Of a stretch of 5,476 nt of DNA, positions 1 through 5,446 are shown piece by piece. Made by a program: the position numbers and the translations under genes. The stretch spans positions 1-5,476 of the forward strand of contig JAUYGA010000177.1 in NCBI GenBank assembly GCA_030690755.1, given 5' to 3'. How positions within the stretch are numbered: position 1 is the first letter of the stretch; every line of letters starts with the position of its first letter. The DNA is from Nanobdellota archaeon. Its GTDB lineage: Archaea > Nanobdellota > Nanobdellia > Woesearchaeales > JAUYGA01. The notes beneath the pieces are model-generated. The model did no database searches. It saw nothing but the letters and a program-made list of their open reading frames with translations, and was not told the origin of the DNA.

Positions 1-4
1 TGTA

Positions 5-36
5 TTAAGTTATTAAGGAAATGTTAAGTTATTAAG
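5..36. repeat. 13-bp direct repeat upstream of dapA
   Basis: The 13-mer TTAAGTTATTAAG occurs exactly at 5-17 and again at 24-36, a period of 19 bp. It lies 47 bp before the dapA start codon. The core AAGTTATT also occurs at 1035-1042, just before the next gene. It could be a regulator site or simply AT-rich sequence; nothing here tells which. No clear TATA box can be assigned before dapA within the window, so the dapA promoter may lie upstream of base 1. Confidence 0.5.
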
Positions 37-72
37 AAGATATTGAGAAGAGAAGATTAATTTTTACGATTG

Positions 73-78
73 GGTGAT
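73..78 (+). promoter_or_regulatory. Ribosome binding site of dapA (decides the start)
   Basis: GGTGAT matches the complement of the conserved 16S rRNA 3' end (ATCACCTCC) and sits 4 nt before ATG 83. A GTG at 74 lies inside this site and would add three residues; it is a poor start for that reason. The ATG at 131 gives the usual family N-terminus but has only a purine run immediately before it. ATG 83 is therefore preferred. Confidence 0.65.
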
Positions 79-82
79 ATTC

Positions 83-1009
83 ATGGCAAAAAAATCAGGA
101 AATTCCAAGAGCGCAGTATCCAAGAGAGCGATGTTTTGCGGATTAATGACTGCACTGATAACTCCGTTCAAAAAGAACGGCCAGGTAGATTATCCTGCTC
201 TTAGAAGATTGGTGGAAGACCAGATCCAGAATGGGACAGATGTTCTCGTGCCTATCGGAACGACTGGCGAATCATTGACATTGACTGATGAGGAAAAAAT
301 AAGGGTTGTTAAAACAGTTGTTGAGCAAGCAAAAAAAAGAATTCCTGTAGTCGCAGGCTCAGGAACAAATGATACAGCAAAATCAATAATGCTCTCTAAA
401 GAGATGAAAAAAGCAGGAGCAGATGGACTTTTGCTTGTCTGTCCATATTACAATAAGCCTACTCAAAAAGGATTTTACCTGCATTTTGCAGAGATAGCAA
501 GTTCAGTTAATCTTCCGATAATCCTGTACAATGTTCCAGGAAGGACTGGAAGAAAGATGGACAATGATGTTACAATAAAGCTCGCGAAAGAATTTCCAAA
601 TATTGTTGCAATGAAAGAAGCGACAGGCGACATAAACAACATAAAAGACCTGATAGCAAGAGCGCCAAAAAATTTCAATGTCATCAGCGGAGATGACAGT
701 TTAACAGTCGAAATAATAAGAAATGGCGGGAAAGGAATAATTTCTGTTGTGTCAAACATCCTGCCTGGAGAAGTAAAGAAAATGACAGAACTTGCTTTAC
801 AAGGAAATTATGAAGCTGCTGAAAAAATAAACGAGCATCTAAATAAATTATACGAAGTTATATTCATAGAGACAAATCCGATTCCAGTAAAGACTGCGCT
901 TGCAATGCAGGGAAAAATCGAGGAAAAATTCAGGCTGCCGATGTGCGAGATGGAGCCTGAAAATAAGGAAAAGCTAAGAAGAGTTTTAAAAGAGATGAAA
1001 CTTATTTGA
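83..1009 (+). CDS. dapA: 4-hydroxy-tetrahydrodipicolinate synthase (DapA)
   Basis: Cytoplasmic enzyme that condenses pyruvate with aspartate semialdehyde, the first committed step to diaminopimelate and lysine. The 308-residue product is a class I aldolase-type TIM barrel. Visible motifs, counted from ATG 83, are GTTGES (59-64), PYYNKP (121-126), YNVPGRTG (149-156, with catalytic Tyr149 and substrate Arg154) and KEATGD (178-183), where Lys178 is the Schiff-base lysine. The C-terminal part carries the family's NPIPVK. The family usually starts near residue 17 here (MFCGLMTALITPF), so there is a basic Ser/Lys extension of about 16 residues. By alignment from memory with the E. coli enzyme, the lysine-feedback residues His53, His56 and Glu84 are Asp69, Lys72 and Lys100, so it is probably insensitive to lysine. 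All twelve Arg codons are AGA/AGG. It is the first gene of a cluster with dapB. The related aldolases NanA and KDG aldolase are less likely, given this motif set and the neighbours. Confidence 0.95.
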   Translation: MAKKSGNSKSAVSKRAMFCGLMTALITPFKKNGQVDYPALRRLVEDQIQNGTDVLVPIGTTGESLTLTDEEKIRVVKTVVEQAKKRIPVVAGSGTNDTAKSIMLSKEMKKAGADGLLLVCPYYNKPTQKGFYLHFAEIASSVNLPIILYNVPGRTGRKMDNDVTIKLAKEFPNIVAMKEATGDINNIKDLIARAPKNFNVISGDDSLTVEIIRNGGKGIISVVSNILPGEVKKMTELALQGNYEAAEKINEHLNKLYEVIFIETNPIPVKTALAMQGKIEEKFRLPMCEMEPENKEKLRRVLKEMKLI

Positions 1010-1046
1010 GGGGTTATTTGATAAATTAGTTAATAAGTTATTTCAT

Positions 1047-1051
1047 GGAGG
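1047..1051 (+). promoter_or_regulatory. Ribosome binding site of the unknown gene
   Basis: GGAGG lies 7 nt before ATG 1059, an almost ideal Shine-Dalgarno site. It is the main evidence, with the length of the open frame and the 4-bp overlap with dapB, that the unrecognised gene is translated. An ATG at 1045 overlaps the site but opens a different frame. Confidence 0.7.
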
Positions 1052-1058
1052 CATTAAA

Positions 1059-1694
1059 ATGGGAATTGCATCAGCTGAATTTGTTTTGGATTGTTATCGT
1101 TCTAACCCTGCAGTTAGGCCGAGTTCGGTAGAAGCTATCGGTAATGTTTATGATTGCTTACTGAACAATCTCGATATCGCAAGGCAGCAAGAGAGTTTTT
1201 CCCAAAATAGCAAACCAAATGTTTACTTCACAAATGTGAGTTATGAAAATGGACGCATGTCTTTTAGCATACTCTCTTCAGTCAATACCAGAAGGGCATT
1301 GTCTTTCAGAGATAAATCTCTGATTACGCTGGCTGATGAAGTAAAAGATGCAGTGTTGCTTTTTGAAGGACCCTTAAGAAACTTTTTCCCAAATGCAAAG
1401 GTTTCTAATCATTTTGCAAAACCATTGCACCTGTGCTTACATATTGACTATGCTGTTTCAGGAGATGATTCTGCTTCATACACTCTGGATGTACAGCCTG
1501 GAAGCATAAGTGATATCACTGGTAATATCCGCAGTTATTTAGTTGCCTTTCGCAGTCGACAGAATCATGACTCTGACGTCCAAGTTGAAAACTCTATGAT
1601 TTTTCATAAAATCATGGCTTCTGGGAATGCCAGATTATCGTTAGAAACAAAAGTTGATTATTATCTGATTAAGAGAGAGGGAAGCAAACAATGA
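1059..1694 (+). CDS. Unrecognised protein encoded between dapA and dapB
   Basis: I do not recognise this 211-residue protein. It has no signal peptide, no convincing membrane helix and no nucleotide-binding or metal-binding motif; its three cysteines (12, 33, 126) are scattered. Hydrophobicity suggests a small alpha+beta fold: helical 1-45, a Ser/Asn-rich link near 46-53, a beta hairpin at 55-74, a helix near 88-102, strands around 123-131 and 139-146, and a final strand near 198-205. It is Ser-rich (27) and Lys-poor (9, about 4%), whereas DapA is about 11% Lys. Five of 13 Arg codons are CGN, against none in dapA, which hints at a different origin or constraint. It begins 49 bp after dapA, and its stop overlaps the dapB start by 4 bp (ATGA), so translation is probably coupled to dapB. 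A role linked to lysine synthesis is an inference from position only; a chance insertion into the operon is equally open. Confidence 0.75.
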   Translation: MGIASAEFVLDCYRSNPAVRPSSVEAIGNVYDCLLNNLDIARQQESFSQNSKPNVYFTNVSYENGRMSFSILSSVNTRRALSFRDKSLITLADEVKDAVLLFEGPLRNFFPNAKVSNHFAKPLHLCLHIDYAVSGDDSASYTLDVQPGSISDITGNIRSYLVAFRSRQNHDSDVQVENSMIFHKIMASGNARLSLETKVDYYLIKREGSKQ

Positions 1695-2434
1695 AAATCG
1701 CATTAATAGGTTATGGGAAGATGGGAAAAGAGATACAGAAGATTGCAGTAGCTCAGGGAATGGAAGTTGTATCTACAATCGATCCTCTGGCCCCAGATGC
1801 GATGTATAAGGAGATTGATGCTGCCAGCTTGGAAGGAGTTGATGTCTGCATTGATTTTACGCATCCGAGCGTTGTTGTAAATAACATCAAAAAAGTTGCA
1901 AAATTCAAGAAGAATATTGTAGTCGGAACAACAGGCTGGTATGAGCATGAGGAGCAGGTCCGAAAAGCAGTTAATGACAGCAAAATTGGTTTTATTTGCG
2001 CGACAAATTTCTCTCTGGGAGTAAACATATTTTTAAAAATAGTGCAAGATGCTGCAAAGTACTTTGACAAATTTCCAGACTATGATGTTGCTGTTTTTGA
2101 AGAGCATCATAACAAGAAAGCTGACAGCCCTTCAGGAACAGCCAAGACAACTGCCCAAATTATCCTGGATAACATGGAAAGGAAAACCGAGATGACTTCA
2201 ACAACAGAACAAGTCAGACCAGAGCAGCTTCATGTTGTTGGTTTAAGATGCGGCGCAATTCCCGGAGAGCATGTTGTAGTTTTTGATTCAGAAGTTGATA
2301 CAGTCAGAGTTTCACATTCTGCTAGATCCAGAAGCGGATTTGCTTTCGGAGCAGTTAAGGCCGCAGAGTGGATAAAAAATAAGAAAGGTTATTTCACAAT
2401 TGACAACATGATGGAGGACATAATCAAGAAATAA
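1691..2434 (+). CDS. dapB: 4-hydroxy-tetrahydrodipicolinate reductase (DapB)
   Basis: Cytoplasmic enzyme that reduces the DapA product to tetrahydrodipicolinate with NAD(P)H. The 247 residues are close to the family's usual length. The N-terminal Rossmann fold shows GYGKMG (7-12), the strand ending in Asp31, and VVGTTGW (77-83). CATNFSLGVNIF (103-114) leads into the substrate domain. The signature EEHHNKKADSPSGTA (137-151) holds the catalytic pair His139/His140 and Lys143. RSGFAFGAVKAAEW near the C-terminus is the conserved cofactor-domain return. Asp31 at the ribose-binding position, with no Arg after it, suggests NADH is used at least as well as NADPH; this is an inference. The start is the only sensible one and overlaps the stop of the upstream gene by 4 bp; a purine-rich GAGAGGG at 1675-1681 may serve as its ribosome binding site. 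Confidence 0.95.
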   Translation: MKIALIGYGKMGKEIQKIAVAQGMEVVSTIDPLAPDAMYKEIDAASLEGVDVCIDFTHPSVVVNNIKKVAKFKKNIVVGTTGWYEHEEQVRKAVNDSKIGFICATNFSLGVNIFLKIVQDAAKYFDKFPDYDVAVFEEHHNKKADSPSGTAKTTAQIILDNMERKTEMTSTTEQVRPEQLHVVGLRCGAIPGEHVVVFDSEVDTVRVSHSARSRSGFAFGAVKAAEWIKNKKGYFTIDNMMEDIIKK

Positions 2435-2486
2435 ATATAAGGCAAATCAGAAAGTAGTGTGGAATTGCTTCTAAATTGCTTTGTGC

Positions 2487-2491
2487 TTTTT
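2487..2491 (+). terminator. Possible weak T-tract terminator after dapB
   Basis: The stretch from about 2463 to 2520 is T-rich on the + strand, with a run of five T at 2487-2491, about 50 bp after the dapB stop. Archaeal polymerases can terminate at such tracts without a hairpin. I find no convincing stem-loop. The tract is short, so this is a weak call. Confidence 0.2.
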
Positions 2492-2520
2492 GTTGTTGGT
2501 TCTCACTTCGTCTCGATTTG

Positions 2521-2553
2521 AATAATAAAATAATAATAAAATAATTATAAAAG
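2521..2553 (+). promoter_or_regulatory. Possible promoter region of lysC
   Basis: In the 139-bp gap between dapB and lysC, the last part is almost pure A/T and includes AATTATAAAA at 2543-2552, a TATA-like element. A transcript starting about 25 bp further would begin at or just before ATG 2574; one from the upstream ATAATAATAAAATAA copies would keep the GAGGG ribosome site (2561-2565). The gap is much longer than the others in the cluster, which fits an independent lysC-asd unit. A/T richness makes false TATA boxes likely. Confidence 0.35.
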
Positions 2554-2573
2554 AAGCTAAGAGGGATACAAAA

Positions 2574-3914
2574 ATGCCAATAGTAGTAATGAAGTTCGGC
2601 GGAACATCTGTCGGAAATGCAAACAGGATAAGGACTGTTGCAGATATTGTAAAGACAAGAATCGATCCTAAAAAAGAGGCTTCAAAATCAGGCCTGCCAG
2701 TTGTAGTTGTATCTGCTGTTACAGGAATGACTGATCTTCTGATAAAAGCAGGGCAGGAAGCGCTGAAAAAGAATCTGATAATGGATCAGATCACAGATAT
2801 TCATCTGAAGATACTTGAGGATCTTAATCTGACTGAGAAAGTTATAGAGAAAGATCTTGAGAACTTAGGAAAGCATCTGAAGAAGATTGCAGATAAGGGA
2901 GACCTTGACAGGCAAGAGCTTGACGAACTCATGTCTTTCGGAGAAAGGATGTCTTCAAAGATTGTCGCAGCTCATCTGAACAGCGTAGGTATTGATGCAA
3001 AAGCAGAAAGTTCCTATGATGTTGGTTTTGTTACAAACTCAAATTATGGTGAAGCAGAGATACTTGACCAGACTTATGATAACTTAGCGCATTCGTTAAA
3101 AAAGAGAAAAGAAGTGGTTGTGATAACAGGATTCATAGCTAAAGATTTGCATGGGAAGATAACCAGTTTAGGCAGAGGCGGTTCAGATTACACTGCAGCC
3201 ATTCTCGGAGCAGCTCTTAATGTTGATGAGATAGAGATATGGACAGATGTTGACGGCATAATGACCTGCGACCCAAGGCTTGTTCCGAATGCAAAGTCTA
3301 TAGGAGTGATAAGTTTTGCAGAAGCGACAGAGCTTGCTTATTTTGGCGCAAAAGTACTTCATCCGAAGACGATACTTCCTGCGATGAGGAAAAGAATTCC
3401 TGTCAGGGTTTTGAATACGCACAATCCGACGCATCCGGGAACATTGATAATCAGCGATGAGGAGAAGATTGAAGGCATAATAAAAGCGATAGCTTTCAAG
3501 AGAAATGTAACTCTGATAAACATAACATCCACAAGAATGTTGTATACGCATGGTTTCCTCTCAAAGGTTTTTGAGGTCTTTGACCGCTATAAGGTTTCAG
3601 TTGACTTGGTTGCGACTTCAGAGGTAACAGTTTCGATAACGCCAAACACTGCGCATCATATTGCGGAAATCAAAAAAGATTTGTCAAGGGTTGCCCATGT
3701 TGATGTTGAAGAAGGAAGAGCAATGATAAGTGTTGTAGGAAAAGGTCTGCAAGACACCCCTGGGATCAGTTCAAGGATTTACAAAGCGCTTGGCAATGCC
3801 CATGTCAATGTGGAGGTAATATCTCAGAGCTATGGGATAAACCAGTCTGTCATTGTCGACGGAAAAGATTTGGAGCGCGGTGTAAAAGCGATACATGCAG
3901 AGTTTTTTGAATAA
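2574..3914 (+). CDS. lysC: Aspartate kinase, monofunctional, lysine-type
   Basis: Phosphorylates aspartate to aspartyl-4-phosphate, the entry step for lysine, threonine and methionine. The 446 residues match the monofunctional LysC length; no homoserine dehydrogenase domain is fused. The kinase domain shows KFGGTSV (7-13), VVVVSAVTGMTD (43-54), SFGERMSS (121-128), SLGRGGSDYTA (198-208), WTDVDGIMTCDPR (223-235) and GAKVLHP (258-264). Two ACT domains follow, at about 312-370 and 383-446. The first carries STRMLYTHGFLSKVF and SVDLVATSEV, closely like the lysine-binding region of plant and E. coli LysC enzymes, so feedback inhibition by lysine is the likely control. The ATG is preceded by GAGGG at 8 nt. 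asd follows after 38 bp, so the two consecutive enzymes are probably co-transcribed. Whether threonine or methionine branches also depend on this enzyme cannot be told from the window. Confidence 0.95.
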   Translation: MPIVVMKFGGTSVGNANRIRTVADIVKTRIDPKKEASKSGLPVVVVSAVTGMTDLLIKAGQEALKKNLIMDQITDIHLKILEDLNLTEKVIEKDLENLGKHLKKIADKGDLDRQELDELMSFGERMSSKIVAAHLNSVGIDAKAESSYDVGFVTNSNYGEAEILDQTYDNLAHSLKKRKEVVVITGFIAKDLHGKITSLGRGGSDYTAAILGAALNVDEIEIWTDVDGIMTCDPRLVPNAKSIGVISFAEATELAYFGAKVLHPKTILPAMRKRIPVRVLNTHNPTHPGTLIISDEEKIEGIIKAIAFKRNVTLINITSTRMLYTHGFLSKVFEVFDRYKVSVDLVATSEVTVSITPNTAHHIAEIKKDLSRVAHVDVEEGRAMISVVGKGLQDTPGISSRIYKALGNAHVNVEVISQSYGINQSVIVDGKDLERGVKAIHAEFFE

Positions 3915-3941
3915 GGTTGTATTCAGTTTTTTAAAATGTTC

Positions 3942-3947
3942 GGAGGG
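3942..3947 (+). promoter_or_regulatory. Ribosome binding site of asd (supports the long N-terminus)
   Basis: GGAGGG lies 5 nt before ATG 3953. The only plausible internal starts, ATG 4070 and ATG 4103, are preceded by A/C-rich repeat sequence without any Shine-Dalgarno match. The site therefore argues that the unusual Lys/Asn tail is translated. A run of six T followed by four A just upstream is TATA-like but may be chance. Confidence 0.7.
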
Positions 3948-3952
3948 ATAAG

Positions 3953-5257
3953 ATGGCGAAATTGAAAAATAAAAATAGCAAAAAAAACAAAACAAAAAAT
4001 AAAAATATTCATGTTCAAAATAAAAACAAAATTACAAAGAAATCAATAAACAAATCAATAAACAAAACAATGACTAAAACAACGAATAAAACAACAAACA
4101 AAATGGCAAACAAAACACCAAATAAGAAACTGCGTGTCGGAATTTTGGGCGCAACAGGCATGGTCGGGCAGAGGTTTATTTCTTTGTTGGAAAACCATCC
4201 CTGGTTTGAGGTTACAGTAGTTGCAGCATCCCCAAGATCTGCAGGAAAGAAATACATTGACGCGGTTGCAGGACGATGGTCGATAAACAAGCCTAGCTCA
4301 GAATGCGGCAGCGGATGCTCGAGCGAGCTTGGCCAATGGGTTCAGAGATCTGAAATGCCTAACTTTGTTCGCAATCTTGTTGTTTATGATGTTAATGATG
4401 TTGAGCAAATCAAGAAGCAGGTGGATTTTGTATTTTCTGCAGTTGACATGACTAAAGATGAGATAAGGGCAATAGAAAACAAATATGCAGAGAATGATAT
4501 CCCTGTTGTCTCAAACAACTCCGCGCATAGATGGACGCCTGATGTTGCGATGATTATCCCTGAGATTAATCCACATCATGCAGAAATGATTCCAATGCAG
4601 AGAAAAAATCACGGATGGAAAAAAGGTTTTATAGTTGTAAAACCAAACTGCTCTATCCAGAGCTATATGCCTGTAATTGCTCCTCTGATGAAGTTTAATC
4701 CAAAAAGGATGGTCATAACAACAATGCAGTCTATTTCAGGAGCAGGAAAAACATTTGAAACATACCCTGATATAGCTGACAATGTAATCCCTTTCATAGG
4801 TGGAGAGGAAGAGAAATCAGAAAAAGAGCCATTGAAAATCCTTGGCAGCATCAAGAATGGAAACTTTGTTGATTTCGAAGGCATGAAAATATCTGCGCAT
4901 TGCAATAGGACACCAACTTCGGATGGTCACATGGCTACAGTATCTATAGAGTTTGAAAAGAAACCAACGCGTGAAGAGATACTAAAAGCATGGAAAGGAT
5001 ACAAGCCGGTTCCACAGCAGTTAGGCTTGCCTAGCGCTCCTGATCCTGTGTTGATTTACAGGGAAGAGGAAAACAGGCCTCAAACAAGATTAGATAGGGA
5101 TGCAGGAAAAGGTATGGCCATATCAATCGGAAGGCTTCGGCCCTGCAATGTTTTTGATTATCGTTTTGTTGCGCTTTCGCACAATACTGTGAGGGGAGCG
5201 GCTGGCGGAGCAATACTTGTTGCAGAACTGCTCTATAAGAAAGGATATCTTGGCTGA
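3953..5257 (+). CDS. asd: Aspartate-semialdehyde dehydrogenase with Lys/Asn-rich N-terminal tail
   Basis: Reduces aspartyl-4-phosphate to aspartate semialdehyde with NADPH, linking LysC to DapA. The family body runs from about residue 60: Rossmann motif GILGATGMVGQRF (63-75), SAVDMTKDE (162-170), VSNNSAHRW (186-194), VKPNCSIQS (229-237) with catalytic Cys233, SISGAGKTFETYPD (260-273), FIGGEEEKSEKEP (281-293), and NRTPTSDGH (318-326) with substrate Arg319 and catalytic His326. This is the fungal/archaeal type, also widespread in Clostridia. The 434-residue length exceeds the usual 350-365. The first 59 residues hold 20 Lys, 13 Asn and 9 Thr with no acidic residue, and should be disordered and strongly positive. 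A second oddity is a Ser/Gly/Cys-rich insert at about 114-135 compared with remembered relatives. It is probably co-transcribed with lysC, 38 bp upstream. The enzyme call is certain; the role of the tail is unknown. Confidence 0.94.
   Translation: MAKLKNKNSKKNKTKNKNIHVQNKNKITKKSINKSINKTMTKTTNKTTNKMANKTPNKKLRVGILGATGMVGQRFISLLENHPWFEVTVVAASPRSAGKKYIDAVAGRWSINKPSSECGSGCSSELGQWVQRSEMPNFVRNLVVYDVNDVEQIKKQVDFVFSAVDMTKDEIRAIENKYAENDIPVVSNNSAHRWTPDVAMIIPEINPHHAEMIPMQRKNHGWKKGFIVVKPNCSIQSYMPVIAPLMKFNPKRMVITTMQSISGAGKTFETYPDIADNVIPFIGGEEEKSEKEPLKILGSIKNGNFVDFEGMKISAHCNRTPTSDGHMATVSIEFEKKPTREEILKAWKGYKPVPQQLGLPSAPDPVLIYREEENRPQTRLDRDAGKGMAISIGRLRPCNVFDYRFVALSHNTVRGAAGGAILVAELLYKKGYLG
4043..4126 (+). 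repeat. 12-bp tandem repeat, seven units, inside asd
   Basis: Seven consecutive 12-bp units encode residues 31-58 of Asd as tetrapeptides of the form x-x-Asn-Lys, with Thr replacing Asn in the third unit. Units one and two are identical (TCAATAAACAAA); later ones drift but keep the A/C-rich ending near AACAAA. The exact multiple of three keeps the frame. Growth by replication slippage is the simplest origin. Confidence 0.8.
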
Positions 5258-5280
5258 TTCATGCAAATATTGGCAAAAAA

Positions 5281-5324
5281 CTTAGTTAAATGACTGATTA
5301 AACTTAGTAAATGACTGCATTAAA
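5281..5324. repeat. 22-bp tandem duplication after asd
   Basis: Two adjacent 22-bp units (5281-5302 and 5303-5324) share CTTAGT, AAATGACTG and ATTAAA. They differ only by one T lost (after CTTAGT) and one C gained (before ATTAAA) in the second. Each unit has a weak dyad, AGT with ACT about 5 or 6 nt later. They lie 40-85 bp before the TATA-like box, a position suiting an activator or repressor site, or they may be a chance slippage duplication. Confidence 0.65.
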
Positions 5325-5360
5325 TCAAAAAAACACAACGAATTTGTTAATTAACATCCA

Positions 5361-5373
5361 AAAGCTTTAAATA
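5361..5373 (+). promoter_or_regulatory. Probable archaeal promoter (BRE/TATA)
   Basis: CTTTAAATA at 5365-5373 fits the archaeal TATA box, and the AAAG just before it fits a purine-rich TFB recognition element. Transcription would be expected about 25 bp downstream, near 5392-5398, leaving a leader of roughly 50 nt before ATG 5447. It is the best single hint of an archaeal host in the window. No matching bacterial -35/-10 pair stands out. Confidence 0.5.
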
Positions 5374-5446
5374 AGAAAAGATAAGTTGCTGAAAATAACA
5401 AATCACATTTATAATTACATCTGGCAGACAATTGGATTTAGCAGAG

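Larger units (their letters stand above)
5258..5446. other. Intergenic region downstream of asd
   Basis: This 189-bp AT-rich stretch holds a 22-bp tandem duplication and a probable promoter, described separately. No RNA gene, rho-independent-type hairpin with a T run, or open frame of note is visible on either strand. Its length and promoter suggest the lysC-asd unit ends at asd and a new unit begins. Confidence 0.6.

Noticed and set aside
74..82. GTG 74 as the dapA start.
   Set aside because: It lies within the GGTGAT ribosome binding site of ATG 83 and adds only three residues.
475..759. Minus-strand open frame inside dapA, and similar ones inside dapB, lysC and asd.
   Set aside because: They lie fully within strongly recognised genes, match no family and have no ribosome sites.
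2435..2573. A lysine riboswitch before lysC.
   Set aside because: The gap is too short for the L-box and shows none of its paired helices; most of it is simple T- or A-rich sequence.
4043..4126. The 12-bp repeats as a CRISPR array.
   Set aside because: The units are contiguous, without spacers, and in frame within a coding sequence.
4103..4129. ATG 4103 as the true asd start, giving a normal-length enzyme.
   Set aside because: No Shine-Dalgarno match precedes it, while ATG 3953 has GGAGGG at good spacing. It is kept as the alternative to test.
4015..4290. Minus-strand frame rich in Phe, Leu, Ile and Val, resembling a membrane protein.
   Set aside because: It is the antisense of the A-rich asd tail; AAA and AAC codons read backwards give Phe and Val. 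There is no ribosome site and asd is clearly coding on the other strand.
5281..5324. The 22-bp duplication as an attachment site or target-site duplication of a mobile element.
   Set aside because: The copies are directly adjacent, with no element between them and no integrase or transposase in the window.
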